A stretch of 64,000 nucleotides of DNA from Bordetella sp. FB-8 (GCF_000382185.1 NZ_KB907784.1:2195633-2259632), one strand, 5' to 3'; numbered from the stretch's first letter, positions 26,158 through 34,672 are shown. Made by a program: numbers and translations. Notes: a model not told the origin generated them from the sequence alone.

Positions 26158-27060
26158 TCAGATGCGATCAGGCTCTTTCTTGATCAAGTCGTAGAAGACT
26201 TTCGCGGTGGGCGACAAAGGATGGTTCTTGCGGCTGAGCAGCCCCAAAGTGCGCGAGACTTCGGGGTCCACCAAGGGTATGGCGCGCAGCGTCGAGTGCT
26301 TCTTGCGCGGCAGCGCCAGCCTGGGCACGGCGGCCACGCCGAGGCCGGCCTCGACCATGCCGAGCAATGAGGAGATGTGAGCGACCTCGAAGAACCCGGC
26401 CGGTCGCCGCTCGATCTTCGCCAGGGCCGAATCGATGAGCACGCGATTGCCGCTGGATTTGCCCACGGTCATAAAGCATTCGTCGCATAGTTCTTCCCAG
26501 CGCACCTTGCGCCGCGCCGCCAGTCGGTGATCGGAGCGCACCGCCAGCACGAAACGTTCGGAGAATATGGGCTCGAAGTCCAGGTCGGGGTCCTGGGTGC
26601 CGATGAAGTTGATGCCGAAATCCGCCTGTCTACCCGTCACGGCGTTGAGTACGGTGTTCGCGCTTTCATCCAGAATGTGCACCCGGATATGAGGATAGTG
26701 CCTGCTAAAGCGCGCAATGACCGTGGGCAGGAAGTAATAGGCCGCGGAAGGTACGCACGCGACGGTGATCGTGCCTCGGCGATGGGATGCCATATCGGCG
26801 ATTCCGAGCATGGCGCCTTCCAGTTCGTCGAGCGCGGTTCGGGAGTGGTCAAGAAAACTGCGCCCGACATGGGTCAGGGCCACGTGGCGGGTGCTGCGTT
26901 CAAGCAGTTTCACGCCCAGAATGGATTCCAGTTTCTCGATGCGACGGCTCAACGCCGGCGGCGATATATGCAGGTCTTCGGCCGCCGCGCGGAAAGAAAG
27001 CCGATCGGCCACCGCGACGAAGGCCTGCAGTTCCTGCAAATCGAAATTGATGCGTGACAT
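26158..27060 (-). CDS. LysR-family regulator divergent from prpF/galD-like gene
   Basis: A 300-residue LysR regulator. The winged helix reads FRAAAEDLHISPPALSRRIEKLE and the effector-domain segment has GTITVACVPSAAYYFLPTVIARF, typical of the CbbR/AbgR-like group. ATG 27060 gives the standard MSRINFDLQELQAFVAV start. It is divergent from a PrpF-family isomerase and a TctC receptor, so it most likely controls their use. A TGCAATT-N16-AATTGCA repeat lies between the starts. Confidence 0.9.
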   Translation of the reverse strand: MSRINFDLQELQAFVAVADRLSFRAAAEDLHISPPALSRRIEKLESILGVKLLERSTRHVALTHVGRSFLDHSRTALDELEGAMLGIADMASHRRGTITVACVPSAAYYFLPTVIARFSRHYPHIRVHILDESANTVLNAVTGRQADFGINFIGTQDPDLDFEPIFSERFVLAVRSDHRLAARRKVRWEELCDECFMTVGKSSGNRVLIDSALAKIERRPAGFFEVAHISSLLGMVEAGLGVAAVPRLALPRKKHSTLRAIPLVDPEVSRTLGLLSRKNHPLSPTAKVFYDLIKKEPDRI

Positions 27061-27080
27061 GCAATAGTCCTTGAGAAAGT

Positions 27081-27110
27081 TGCAATTCACTTATTTTTCG
27101 GCCAATTGCA
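27081..27110. promoter_or_regulatory. LysR-type inverted repeat between regulator and isomerase gene
   Basis: TGCAATT (27081-27087) and AATTGCA (27104-27110) form a perfect 7-bp inverted repeat with a 16-bp spacer, directly upstream of ATG 27121. Probable LysR binding site; assignment is positional. Confidence 0.5.
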
Positions 27111-27120
27111 TCATGGCCGC

Positions 27121-28191
27121 ATGAAAAATGAAATACCTTGCATGCTGATGCGCGGAGGGACCTCGCGCGGGCCGTTCTTTTGCGCCGATGCGCTGCCGTC
27201 CGACCCCGCCGAGCGCGATCGTCTGCTCGTCGCGATTATGGGGTCTCCCCATGAGCTGCAGATAAACGGCTTGGGCGGAGGAAACTCCCTGAGCAGCAAA
27301 GTGGCGATCGTCTCGCCCTCGAGCCGCCCCGACTGCGATGTGGACTACCTCTTCGCGCAGGTCTCGGTCGATCGCGAGCGGGTGGACACCCGGCCCAATT
27401 GCGGCAACATGCTCGCTGCCGTGGGGCCGTTCGCGCTGGAGCACGGGTTCGTGCAGGCGCGCGGCGACGAAACCGTCGTCAAGATCTTCAATGTCAATAC
27501 CGGTTCGGTGATCGAGGCGCTGGTGCAAACGCCGCAAGGCAAGGTCACGTACGACGGCGACACCCGCATAGACGGCGTACCGGGCGCCGCGGCGCCAGTG
27601 ATACTCAACTTCCAGGGAGCGCAGGGCAGCCTGACCGGCAAGCTTTTTCCTACCGGATCTCGCATCGACATCATCGACGGCATCGAAGCCACCTGTCTGG
27701 ATTCGGCCATGCCGCTGATGATTGTGAATGCCGCATCGCTGGGGCTGACCGGAGCAGAGAGTCCCCCGGAACTGGACGGCAACGCGGCGTTGCTGCGCCG
27801 CCTGGAGATGCTGCGCCTGGAGGCCGGCAGGCGCATGGGCCTGGGGGATGTCGCAGACAGCGTCGTGCCCAAGCCGGTGCTGGTCAGTCCGGCAGGCGGC
27901 GGGCTGGCCGTGCGTTCGCGTTACTTCACGCCGCACAACTGCCATCGGGCGCACGCGGTGACGGGCGCGATCGGCGTGGCGGCCAGCTTCGTTCTGCCCG
28001 GTACCGTGTCGAGCGCGCTAGGCGACGGCACGCCCTTTTCCCACGGCTGTGTATCGGTGCTTCATCCCGCGGGCCGTCTTGATATATCGATCGAAATCGA
28101 CACGCCCGGCGGGCTGCCGCGCATATCCAGGGCCGGCGTCGTGCGTACCGCGAGAAAGATCATGCAAGGAACGGTATACATACCGTCCTGA
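27121..28191 (+). CDS. PrpF-superfamily isomerase (4-oxalomesaconate tautomerase GalD-like)
   Basis: A 356-residue diaminopimelate-epimerase-fold protein. The N-terminus has the family motif IPCMLMRGGTSRGPFFCADALP; further on come LGGGNSLSSKVAIVS, RPNCGNMLAAVGPFALE (catalytic cysteine) and HNCHRAHAVTGAIGVAA. Known members are PrpF of the methylcitrate cycle and GalD, the 4-oxalomesaconate tautomerase of gallate or protocatechuate 4,5-cleavage. With no acnD/prp genes and a TctC receptor downstream, the tautomerase role on a tricarboxylate is more likely. ATG 27121 is used; upstream TTG 27106 is unlikely. Confidence 0.85.
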   Translation: MKNEIPCMLMRGGTSRGPFFCADALPSDPAERDRLLVAIMGSPHELQINGLGGGNSLSSKVAIVSPSSRPDCDVDYLFAQVSVDRERVDTRPNCGNMLAAVGPFALEHGFVQARGDETVVKIFNVNTGSVIEALVQTPQGKVTYDGDTRIDGVPGAAAPVILNFQGAQGSLTGKLFPTGSRIDIIDGIEATCLDSAMPLMIVNAASLGLTGAESPPELDGNAALLRRLEMLRLEAGRRMGLGDVADSVVPKPVLVSPAGGGLAVRSRYFTPHNCHRAHAVTGAIGVAASFVLPGTVSSALGDGTPFSHGCVSVLHPAGRLDISIEIDTPGGLPRISRAGVVRTARKIMQGTVYIPS

Positions 28192-28223
28192 TTTTTATGA
28201 AACCCCAAAAAAAGGAGCAGGAG

Positions 28224-29189
28224 ATGAAATTCAAATGGACCGCAGTGCTGGCATCGGCGTGTGTGGCGGGTATGGCTATGGGGACCGCGCATGCGGCGTT
28301 TCCCGATCGGCCCCTGACCATCATCGTGCCCACCGCCCCGGGCGGCGGCAACGATGCGATGTCGCGGATCCTGGCCAAGAAAATGGGCCAGGAACTGGGT
28401 CAGAGCATCGTGGTGGAAAACAAGCCCGGCGCCAACGGCGCGATCGCCTGCGGCTATGTGGCGCGCTCCAAGCCCGACGGCTACACGATTCTGTTCGGCT
28501 ATATCGGCACGCATGCCATCAACCCTGCGATACGCAAGGTGCCCTACAACCCGGTCACGGATTTTGCACCCATAGGCGAGGTCGCCACGTCGCCGGTGCT
28601 CATGGTGGTCAATGACAAGGTGCCGGTCAAATCCGTCGCGGACCTTATCGCCTATTCGAAGAAGCCCGGCGTGCATCTGAACTATGCGTCGGCAGGTACC
28701 GGCACTGCACCGCAAATGGCAGGAGAGCTGTTCAAGCTGTCGACAGGAGCGAAGATGGAAGGCGTGCCCTACAAGGGAGCCGGACCGGCCATGATCGACA
28801 CGATCGCCGGCACCACGCAGGTCATGTTTCCCAGCATGTTCACCGGGGCGCCTCAGGTTCGGTCGGGCAGCGTGAAGGGCCTGGCGGTTCTGAGCGACAA
28901 GCGTTCGCCGTTGTTCAGTCAATTGCCTACGCTCAAGGAGTTGGGCATCGACGTCTCCGTGGAGGAATGGTATGGCCTCTTCGCGCCCGCGAATACGCCT
29001 GCTGCCGTCGTTGCCCGCCTGAACAAGGTGCTGAACGATGCCTTGAACGATCCCGAGGTGGCGCGCCAGTTCAGCGCGCAAGGCACTACGGCCAGCGGCG
29101 GTACGCCCCAGAAGCTCGAGCATCTGGTCAAGACCGAACTGGTCAAATGGAAGAAGGTGGCCGCCGCCGCCCACATCTCGGCCGACTGA
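28224..29189 (+). CDS. Bug/TctC-type periplasmic tricarboxylate-binding protein
   Basis: A 321-residue solute receptor of the tripartite tricarboxylate transporter family, very numerous in Bordetella. A signal peptide (VLASACVAGMAMGTAHA) precedes the mature FPDRPLTIIVPTAPGGGNDAMSRILA, the Bug motif. Later come YKGAGPAMIDTIAGTTQVMF and EWYGLFAPANTPAAVVARLN. ATG 28224 follows AGGAGCAGGAG. It lies just behind the PrpF-like isomerase, so it should bind the acid that the isomerase handles. No membrane partner (TctA/B) lies nearby. Confidence 0.92.
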   Translation: MKFKWTAVLASACVAGMAMGTAHAAFPDRPLTIIVPTAPGGGNDAMSRILAKKMGQELGQSIVVENKPGANGAIACGYVARSKPDGYTILFGYIGTHAINPAIRKVPYNPVTDFAPIGEVATSPVLMVVNDKVPVKSVADLIAYSKKPGVHLNYASAGTGTAPQMAGELFKLSTGAKMEGVPYKGAGPAMIDTIAGTTQVMFPSMFTGAPQVRSGSVKGLAVLSDKRSPLFSQLPTLKELGIDVSVEEWYGLFAPANTPAAVVARLNKVLNDALNDPEVARQFSAQGTTASGGTPQKLEHLVKTELVKWKKVAAAAHISAD

Positions 29190-29295
29190 ACTCGGGTCGG
29201 CCGTGGGGCCGACCTGTCTTCGCCTGTTTCTCCGCACAGCTTGAACCCGTACGGAGAAACCGGCGAAAATCCCGGAGAACGGATATTCATCTCTC

Positions 29296-29913
29296 ATGAA
29301 AATCAAACCCGGGACTCTCGCCGAACTCGCTGTCAACTTTCTGTTGCCGTGGCTCGTCTATCGCTGGGCGCAGCCGCACTATGGTGAGACTGGCGCGCTT
29401 TACGCGTCCGCAGTCCCGCCCATCGCCTGGTCCATTGTCGAATTCATCCGTCTGCGTCGCCTCGATTTCCTGAGCTTGTTCGTGCTGGCCGGCATTGTGC
29501 TGTCGATTGTCGCGATGATGCTGGGCGGCGGCACGCGCGCGCTGCTGATCCGCGAATCGTTCGCATCCGGCCTATTCGGCGTGGCGTTCCTGCTGTCGCT
29601 GGCATTGCCTCGCCCGCTGATCTTCTACCTGGCGCGCGCCACCGTGGCCCGCCAGACGCAGGACGGCATCGCGCGCCTCGAGGCGGCTTGGGCCGAGCGT
29701 CCCGCCCTGCGCCAAAGCCTGCGTCTGATGACGGCCGCATGGGGAGCAGGGCTTACATTGGAAATGCTGCTGCGCTTTTGGCTCGTATGGCACTTGAGCG
29801 TCGAGCGCGTTCTGGTCGTGTCGCCTTTCGTCAGCTACGCGATCTACGGCGTCCTGATGCTCTGGACGCTATGGTACCGACGCCGCTTGCGTGCGGACTC
29901 TCAAGCGGCCTAG
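29296..29913 (+). CDS. VC0807-family-like integral membrane protein
   Basis: A 205-residue protein with five to six TM segments. The early LAVNFLLPWLVYRWAQPHYGE and later LPRPLIFYLARATVARQTQDG match a conserved but uncharacterised family of membrane proteins of this length. ATG 29296 is preceded by AACGGATATTC without a good ribosome site. It stands alone on the plus strand. Function unknown. Confidence 0.75.
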   Translation: MKIKPGTLAELAVNFLLPWLVYRWAQPHYGETGALYASAVPPIAWSIVEFIRLRRLDFLSLFVLAGIVLSIVAMMLGGGTRALLIRESFASGLFGVAFLLSLALPRPLIFYLARATVARQTQDGIARLEAAWAERPALRQSLRLMTAAWGAGLTLEMLLRFWLVWHLSVERVLVVSPFVSYAIYGVLMLWTLWYRRRLRADSQAA

Positions 29914-29922
29914 GTGTTATGC

Positions 29923-30153
29923 CTAGCGGCGGTGCCAGCCGCCGTGCCAGCCGTGGCGCGGATGCCACCATCCCCATCCGCGTTGGGGGTAGTAACGCCA
30001 GGAATAGCCGGCACCCGGCGCCATGCCGACGGGTGTGACATAGGTGACGCCGGCAGGCACCACCGCGACGGGCTCGGTAGCAACAATACAACCGGACAGG
30101 GCACCTGCCAGGGCGAGCGCCGAGGCTAGCAGGGGGAGGGTTTTCTTGTTCAT
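29923..30153 (-). CDS. Small Tyr/Trp/His-rich lipoprotein
   Basis: A 76-residue protein with a lipoprotein signal (LPLLASALALAGALSGC; lipobox LSGC, cysteine about residue 22). The mature part is short and ends in an aromatic, Gly/His/Arg-rich tail (YYPQRGWGWWHPRHGW). It probably sits in the outer membrane. No family is recognised with confidence. A putative ECF-type promoter lies upstream. Confidence 0.7.
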   Translation of the reverse strand: MNKKTLPLLASALALAGALSGCIVATEPVAVVPAGVTYVTPVGMAPGAGYSWRYYPQRGWGWWHPRHGWHGGWHRR

Positions 30154-30231
30154 GTTTTCGGGGTCTCCGAAGTCGGGAATATTCCCTGAGGCCAGAGTAA
30201 GCCTTGCCCTGGAAAAGGGTTGTATGTGAAC

Positions 30232-30258
30232 GTGAGTGTATTGACCGGAATCTATTCC
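30232..30258 (-). promoter_or_regulatory. Candidate ECF-sigma promoter upstream of the small lipoprotein
   Basis: On the minus strand GGAATA (30258-30253) is followed 16 bp later by CTCAC/GTTCAC. A similar GGAATA-N17-GTTCAC lies upstream of the COG4315-like gene. The promoter call is inference. Confidence 0.3.
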
Positions 30259-30312
30259 AAATCTTTCCAGGGCGACTCAGGCGCGTTTGCTGCCGTCATT
30301 GCGTGAGGCACC

Positions 30313-31155
30313 CTAACGCGGGAACAGCTGGTCGTACACCGTGCTGGCCAGCTGCTGCAGCTGCACCGCCGGCAGGTCGCCGTTCAGGGCGTAGCCGTAG
30401 CCGTGGTCGACCCAGTAGAAGGCCGTGCCGCCGGCGGACTTGACCGAACGGAATGCAGTCTCGCGCGGCGCGATATCGGGCGGGAAGACTGCCACGTAGA
30501 GCGTGACGCGGCGGCCGTGCGCGTCTTCGTACATGAACTGCGCGCGCGCAGCAGGGTTGCCCTGCAGGGTTGCGTCGTCGGCAGCGGTCAGTTCGCCTTT
30601 GGCCGGTTCCCCCGGCAGGAGCCGGCCGCCCAGCAGATGAAAGCCCTGGCCTTGCAGATCGGGCGCGGCCAGCGGCCGGCCCAGGCGGTGGCTGAGCCAT
30701 TGGACCAGATGGGTCTCTTGCTGCGCCGGCACTTCCACCGGGTGACGTACCTCGGGGGCATAGACCGCATACGCGATCGTCGCATCCTGCACGAACTGCG
30801 GCGCCGAGGCGGCCAGAGCGGCCGGCGCACGCGCGGCCTGCCGCCAGCCCTGCATGCCGGCCGCGCCTGTCGCGAGCAGCAGCACCGCGGCGGCGGCCTG
30901 GGCCCAGGGGTTCCCGTGGGACCGGCGCCGCTGTGTGACGATCTGCGTGAGCGCGGCGGGCGTGGCGCCCGGCTCGGCGGCGCGATGCAGGCGGCGCAGC
31001 GCCATGCGCTGGGCGTGCCAATGCGCTACGCGCACCGCGGCGTCCGGGTGCCGCTGCAGGTGTCGCAGCACGGCAGCGACTTGTGCGGCATCGAGCTGGC
31101 CGTCGACGAAGGCGTGCAGCGCGTCATCGCTGATCGGGGCATCGGTCTCGTTCAT
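30313..31155 (-). CDS. Transmembrane anti-sigma factor
   Basis: A 280-residue anti-sigma protein. The N-terminal cytoplasmic domain has LHAFVDGQLDAAQVAAVLRHLQ, like the ASD fold of RsiW/ChrR relatives, but the zinc cysteines (HxxxCxxC) are absent. One TM helix follows (WAQAAAAVLLLATGAAGM, about residues 84-101), then a periplasmic domain with HLVQWLSHRLGRPLAAPDLQ and TAFYWVDHGYGYALNGDLP. Its ATG overlaps the sigma stop (ATGA at 31152-31155), so the two are coupled. It should hold the sigma factor at the membrane until a periplasmic signal arrives. Confidence 0.88.
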   Translation of the reverse strand: MNETDAPISDDALHAFVDGQLDAAQVAAVLRHLQRHPDAAVRVAHWHAQRMALRRLHRAAEPGATPAALTQIVTQRRRSHGNPWAQAAAAVLLLATGAAGMQGWRQAARAPAALAASAPQFVQDATIAYAVYAPEVRHPVEVPAQQETHLVQWLSHRLGRPLAAPDLQGQGFHLLGGRLLPGEPAKGELTAADDATLQGNPAARAQFMYEDAHGRRVTLYVAVFPPDIAPRETAFRSVKSAGGTAFYWVDHGYGYALNGDLPAVQLQQLASTVYDQLFPR

Positions 31156-31676
31156 CGTTTCACAAGATGCAGGGAGGGCGGCGTGGCGGCATCGGCCGCG
31201 CCGCTCAGGGATAATCGCAGCGCCTCGCGGGCCCGGTGCAGCCGGGACATCACCGTGCCGATGGGGATCTGCAGGATCTGCGCGGCTTCGGCGTAGGTGT
31301 ACTCCTCCACGCTCACCAGAAGCAGCACGGTGCGCAGCGTGGGCGAGAGCCGCGCCAGCGCGCGCTCCAGGTCCATCAGGTCGGGAGCCAGGGCCAGCGG
31401 CTCGTAGTACGGCGACGAGGCTTCGTCCAGGATATCGTGATTGTCGTCGCGGCCCTGGCTGCGCACGCGGTTCAGGTAGAGGTTGTGCATCAGGGTCATC
31501 AGCCAGGCGCGCAGCGCACTACCCGGCTTCCAAAGCGACCATTTGACGCAGGCGCGCTCCAGCGTGTCCTGCACGAGGTCGTCGGCGCCGGCCGCGTCGC
31601 CCGCCAGCAGGCGGGCATAGCGGCGCAGCGCCGGGATGTGGGCGAGAATCTGCTCCACGCCCTCGGCGGACGGCAT
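31152..31676 (-). CDS. ECF-family RNA polymerase sigma factor
   Basis: A 174-residue sigma-70 family protein with region 2 (RYARLLAGDAAGADDLVQDTLERAC and LRAWLMTLMHNLYLNRVRS) and region 4 (LSPTLRTVLLLVSVEEYTYAEAAQILQIPIGTVMSRLHRAREALR). It lacks extra domains. It is encoded with its anti-sigma factor, and a COG4315-like exported protein and DsbG lie just upstream on the same strand. This suggests control of a periplasmic stress response, which is inferred. Confidence 0.93.
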   Translation of the reverse strand: MPSAEGVEQILAHIPALRRYARLLAGDAAGADDLVQDTLERACVKWSLWKPGSALRAWLMTLMHNLYLNRVRSQGRDDNHDILDEASSPYYEPLALAPDLMDLERALARLSPTLRTVLLLVSVEEYTYAEAAQILQIPIGTVMSRLHRAREALRLSLSGAADAATPPSLHLVKR

Positions 31677-31683
31677 TGCAGCT

Positions 31684-32058
31684 TTAGGGTTTTATGATGT
31701 GCCAGACACCCGCCACGCCGTCGCCGGTCTTGTCGCCGGCGGCTTTATCCTTGACCCAGTAATACACGGGCCTGCCTTTGTAGGCCCATTGCTTGCTGCC
31801 GTCGTCGCGGGTGACCACGGACCAGGGGCCCTCGGCCTTGGCGCCGGCCGGCGCCATGAAAGGCGGCCAGGCGACGGCGCATTTGCCGTTGCAGACGCTC
31901 TTGTCGCTGTTGGCGGTGTCCTTGTCGAAGGTGTAGAGGGTCATGCCCTTGGCGCCGACCAGCACGCCATGGCTGGTCATGCCGGGAGCGGCCAGCGCAT
32001 GGCCGGCGATCGTCAGGGCGGCGGCGCCCAGAATAGAAAGAGTGAGTTTGCGAACCAT
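31684..32058 (-). CDS. COG4315-like secreted repeat protein
   Basis: A 124-residue exported protein with signal peptide (LTLSILGAAALTIAGHALA). The mature part has two family repeats: GVLVGAKGMTLYTFDKD...CNGKCAVAWPPF and WSVVTRDDGSKQWAYKGRPVYYWVKD. Proteins of this type often sit next to ECF sigma factors. ATG 32058 is preceded by CGGAGG. Further upstream the same frame has no ribosome site. It lies 7 bp before the sigma gene and may be part of its operon. Confidence 0.82.
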   Translation of the reverse strand: MVRKLTLSILGAAALTIAGHALAAPGMTSHGVLVGAKGMTLYTFDKDTANSDKSVCNGKCAVAWPPFMAPAGAKAEGPWSVVTRDDGSKQWAYKGRPVYYWVKDKAAGDKTGDGVAGVWHIIKP

Positions 32059-32086
32059 ATGGCCTCCGTTGGGTGGGTTCATTGGA

Positions 32087-32115
32087 GTGAACAGCGCAGG
32101 GTGAAGATTTATTCC
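32087..32115 (-). promoter_or_regulatory. Candidate ECF-sigma promoter upstream of COG4315-like gene
   Basis: On the minus strand GGAATA (32115-32110) is followed after 17 bp by GTTCAC (32092-32087), an ECF-like -35/-10 arrangement about 30 bp before the gene start. A similar pair is found at 30232-30258. Autoregulation is inferred. Confidence 0.35.
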
Positions 32116-32189
32116 ATTCATCTGCCAAAAATCTTTCACGGTATCGGCATCCGAACGCGCGTCGGCGTTGGCTGCACCCACGGCGATGT

Positions 32190-33062
32190 CTAGTCTTTTG
32201 TCGCCGCCGCGTCCGCCGAGTCCGGTTTCGGGCCCATGACGTCCTGCATCAGGCTCGCAGGCATGCCGGTGCGTGCGTGCACGAGTCCCTTGGCGTCACG
32301 CCACACGAACCCCGGCGTGGCTTGCATCGACAACGCCTGCATCAGCACGAGGTTGGCATTGAGCTTGGCTTTGATGGGGGCGGGAATGGGGTCGAGCGGC
32401 TTTAGCCCGGGGTCTTCGAGCGCGCGCGGATGGCCTTGCGCCATTTCCTGGTCGACATGCGCGGTCTGACGTGCTTCGTAGTCGCGCAGGGCCTGGGCTG
32501 GATCGGCGGCGTTCAGTATGGTGGCCGCCTTGCCAGGGCTGGAAGGGGTCAGGATGCCGACGATGACGTGTCGAAGCTGGACTTTGCCCGCCTGGACCCA
32601 AGGCCGGGCGTCAGCCCAGAACTTGGAGCAATACGGGCAGTTGGGGTCGGTGAACACATAGACGATGCGCGGTGCCTGTGCCTTGCCATCGGCGATCCAG
32701 TTGGCGTGGTCCAGCGCTTGCCAGAACGTAGGCGAGATTGCGCCGTCGGTCGCGGTCAACAGGGCATGGTGGGTCAGGTCGCGGCCGTCCTGGTCCAAAA
32801 GCGTGCCAGCGACGACGTATTTGCCGTCCTGCGTGACGTACAGCGCCACTGGGCGGCCACCCACCCGGGCTGCCCAGCCCGACATATTGGGCGGCGCAGG
32901 CAGGGGGGCAATCACGGATACGCCCTGCGATTTGAGGGTATTTAAGATGGGAGGCAGGCCGTCGGCGTGAGCCGGCAGGGCGCGCGCCAGGTTCAGCGCG
33001 GCGGCAAGCAGCCCTGCAGTCAATGCAATGAGGCTTGAGCCGCGGCGCAGTCTCGAGTTCAT
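32190..33062 (-). CDS. dsbG: Periplasmic thiol:disulfide interchange protein DsbG
   Basis: A 290-residue DsbC/DsbG-family isomerase or chaperone. A signal peptide (LIALTAGLLAAALNLARALPAHA) is followed by the N-terminal dimerisation domain and the thioredoxin-like domain with the CPYC active site in YVFTDPNCPYCSKFW; CPYC is typical of DsbG (DsbC has CGYC). The cis-proline lies in MQATPGFVW. DsbG protects single cysteines from oxidation. It lies upstream of the sigma/anti-sigma group on the same strand. Confidence 0.9.
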   Translation of the reverse strand: MNSRLRRGSSLIALTAGLLAAALNLARALPAHADGLPPILNTLKSQGVSVIAPLPAPPNMSGWAARVGGRPVALYVTQDGKYVVAGTLLDQDGRDLTHHALLTATDGAISPTFWQALDHANWIADGKAQAPRIVYVFTDPNCPYCSKFWADARPWVQAGKVQLRHVIVGILTPSSPGKAATILNAADPAQALRDYEARQTAHVDQEMAQGHPRALEDPGLKPLDPIPAPIKAKLNANLVLMQALSMQATPGFVWRDAKGLVHARTGMPASLMQDVMGPKPDSADAAATKD

Positions 33063-33228
33063 GATCTAGCTCCTGGAATGAACGAGGGGTTTACCTGCCG
33101 GGCGCATTCAGGCGCGTGTGTAGATCGTAGATCCAATCCTGTGGCTGCCATGGTGCGGCCAGCGGCATGGCCGCGCCGGGGATCGTTTGCAAGGAAGCGC
33201 CTGCAACGGCGGGGCAATCGGGATGATC

Positions 33229-33274
33229 TTAAATTATAAATAGTAATAAGTATATTTCTATAAATAATTTAATT
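33229..33274. other. AT-only patch with long imperfect inverted repeat
   Basis: A roughly 46-bp stretch with almost no G or C stands out in the GC-rich sequence. It contains AAATTATAAATAG (33231-33243) and CTATAAATAATTT (33258-33270), an imperfect 13-bp inverted repeat. It lies about 170 bp upstream of dsbG and downstream of the acetyltransferase gene. It may be a promoter/UP element, a nucleoid-protein site, or a relic of foreign DNA. Confidence 0.5.
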
Positions 33275-33340
33275 GAGTCTGAAGCGATGCGCGAGACCCT
33301 GGCCGGAGCCGGCGGGACTGTCCAGCCGCCCGGGCGGTCC

Positions 33341-33943
33341 CTATGCCAAATCCTTGACCATCAGGATCCATTGCCCGGGTTCATCCGAACCGGGAAATGC
33401 GGTGAAGGCCCGCCTGTCCCATTCCCTGAATCCGGTTTTCCGATAGAGATCATGGGCCTGCGTGTTGAAACTGCCGACCATGAGTGTCAGATGCTTGCTG
33501 CCCGCTGCCTGCGCGAGACGCTGCGCGTGCGCCAGCAATGACTTCCCGTGGCCATTGCCCTGATGTTCTGGGTAGACGGCAATCGCCGAAATGTACCAGG
33601 TTCCGGCGGCCATGGCCTTCAATTCATTCAATGGCGCAAGGGCTTGGTCAGCCGTTACCGCAAAGCAGGATGGTTGCGGAATGATATAGCCGTTTACGGC
33701 ACCGACCATTTTGTCGCCGTCCTCGGCAACGCGCCAATTGCGCAAATGGGTGAAGTGGGTCTGGTCGTTGCGGATGACGTTGCGTCCGACCTCGAACGCC
33801 GATTGACCGGGCGCGGCCATTTTCCCCCACAGGTACGAGGTCAATCGGCGTGTGGCCATGTCCGCGAAAAGAACGAGATGGGCGCAATCGCGCGGGTCTG
33901 CGGGCCGGAATGCCAGACCGTTGGACGTGGATTTCGAAGGCAT
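33341..33943 (-). CDS. GNAT-family N-acetyltransferase
   Basis: A 200-residue acetyltransferase. The acetyl-CoA pocket is AIAVYPEHQGNGHGKSLLAHAQ (QxxGxG/A motif), preceded by WYISAIAVYP and followed by LTLMVGSFNTQAHDLYRKTGF. The N-terminal half (LAFRPADPRDCAHLVLFADMA) is a normal GNAT start. It is divergent from a nucleotidyltransferase gene. Substrate unknown. Confidence 0.88.
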   Translation of the reverse strand: MPSKSTSNGLAFRPADPRDCAHLVLFADMATRRLTSYLWGKMAAPGQSAFEVGRNVIRNDQTHFTHLRNWRVAEDGDKMVGAVNGYIIPQPSCFAVTADQALAPLNELKAMAAGTWYISAIAVYPEHQGNGHGKSLLAHAQRLAQAAGSKHLTLMVGSFNTQAHDLYRKTGFREWDRRAFTAFPGSDEPGQWILMVKDLA

Positions 33944-34011
33944 GCATTCTCCGCGGCTGTCCGTGTTGTATACACTCGTCGTGGATCAAATTCAAAAAAC
34001 CATTCTCATAG

Positions 34012-34584
34012 ATGCCGACGGACCATTCTCGGGATTTGCGCCGCATCCTGGCGGCCAACGCGTCTTTCATGGCGATTCTGCGTGCCTTGCGCGCAGCCGC
34101 CTTGCCGCAGGGTTGCGTGGGTGCCGGAGCGGTGCGCTCCCTGGTTTGGGATGCGCTGCATGGCCGTTCACAATGGACGATGCGTGGTGATGTCGACGTT
34201 GCCTATTTCGACGGAACCGATCTCTCCGTCGCTTCCCAGTCCGCGTACCTTGCCAGGCTGCGGCGGATCGAACCCGATGCGCCTTGGGAGGTCGTCAATC
34301 AGGCGGGCGTGCATCTTTGGTACGAACGCCATTTCGGTTTCGCCGTTGCGCCTTTGTCGAGCGTCGAGGAGGCAATCGCCACCTGGCCGGAATATGCAAG
34401 CTGCGTGGCTGTCCGGCTTGAGGCCAACGGCTGGCTCGACATCGTGGCGCCCTGGGGGCTGGACGATCTGTTTTCAATGACCGTTCGCCATAATCCGACG
34501 CGCGCCCGTCTTGATCAATACCACCGTCGGATACACGCCAAGCGGTATGCCGAGCAGTGGCCCAACGTGACCGTTGTGGTCTAG
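34012..34584 (+). CDS. DUF925-type nucleotidyltransferase-family protein
   Basis: A 190-residue protein resembling a small nucleotidyltransferase family (COG3575-like). It has the motif VGAGAVRSLVWDALHG, then the metal-binding pattern GDVDVAYFD, and the typical VRLEANGWLDIVAPWGLDDLFSMTVRHNP near the C-terminus. The biological role is unknown. It is the last core gene before the island junction. Confidence 0.82.
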   Translation: MPTDHSRDLRRILAANASFMAILRALRAAALPQGCVGAGAVRSLVWDALHGRSQWTMRGDVDVAYFDGTDLSVASQSAYLARLRRIEPDAPWEVVNQAGVHLWYERHFGFAVAPLSSVEEAIATWPEYASCVAVRLEANGWLDIVAPWGLDDLFSMTVRHNPTRARLDQYHRRIHAKRYAEQWPNVTVVV

Positions 34585-34650
34585 TTTCCTCTTCGCACAG
34601 GGAATGCCGTCGCGTTCATACGCTGCATCAGCGCGGCGCACAAAAGCAAA

Positions 34651-34672
34651 AAGCCCCGATTTCTCGGGGCTT
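34651..34672. terminator. Original tRNA-Asp terminator, now at the left island end
   Basis: AAGCCCCGA-TTTC-TCGGGGCTT forms a 9-bp stem. On the minus strand the stem is followed by TTTTTGCTTTT. The same stem is found at 41884-41905. It is the host's own terminator, separated from its tRNA gene by the insertion. Confidence 0.75.
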
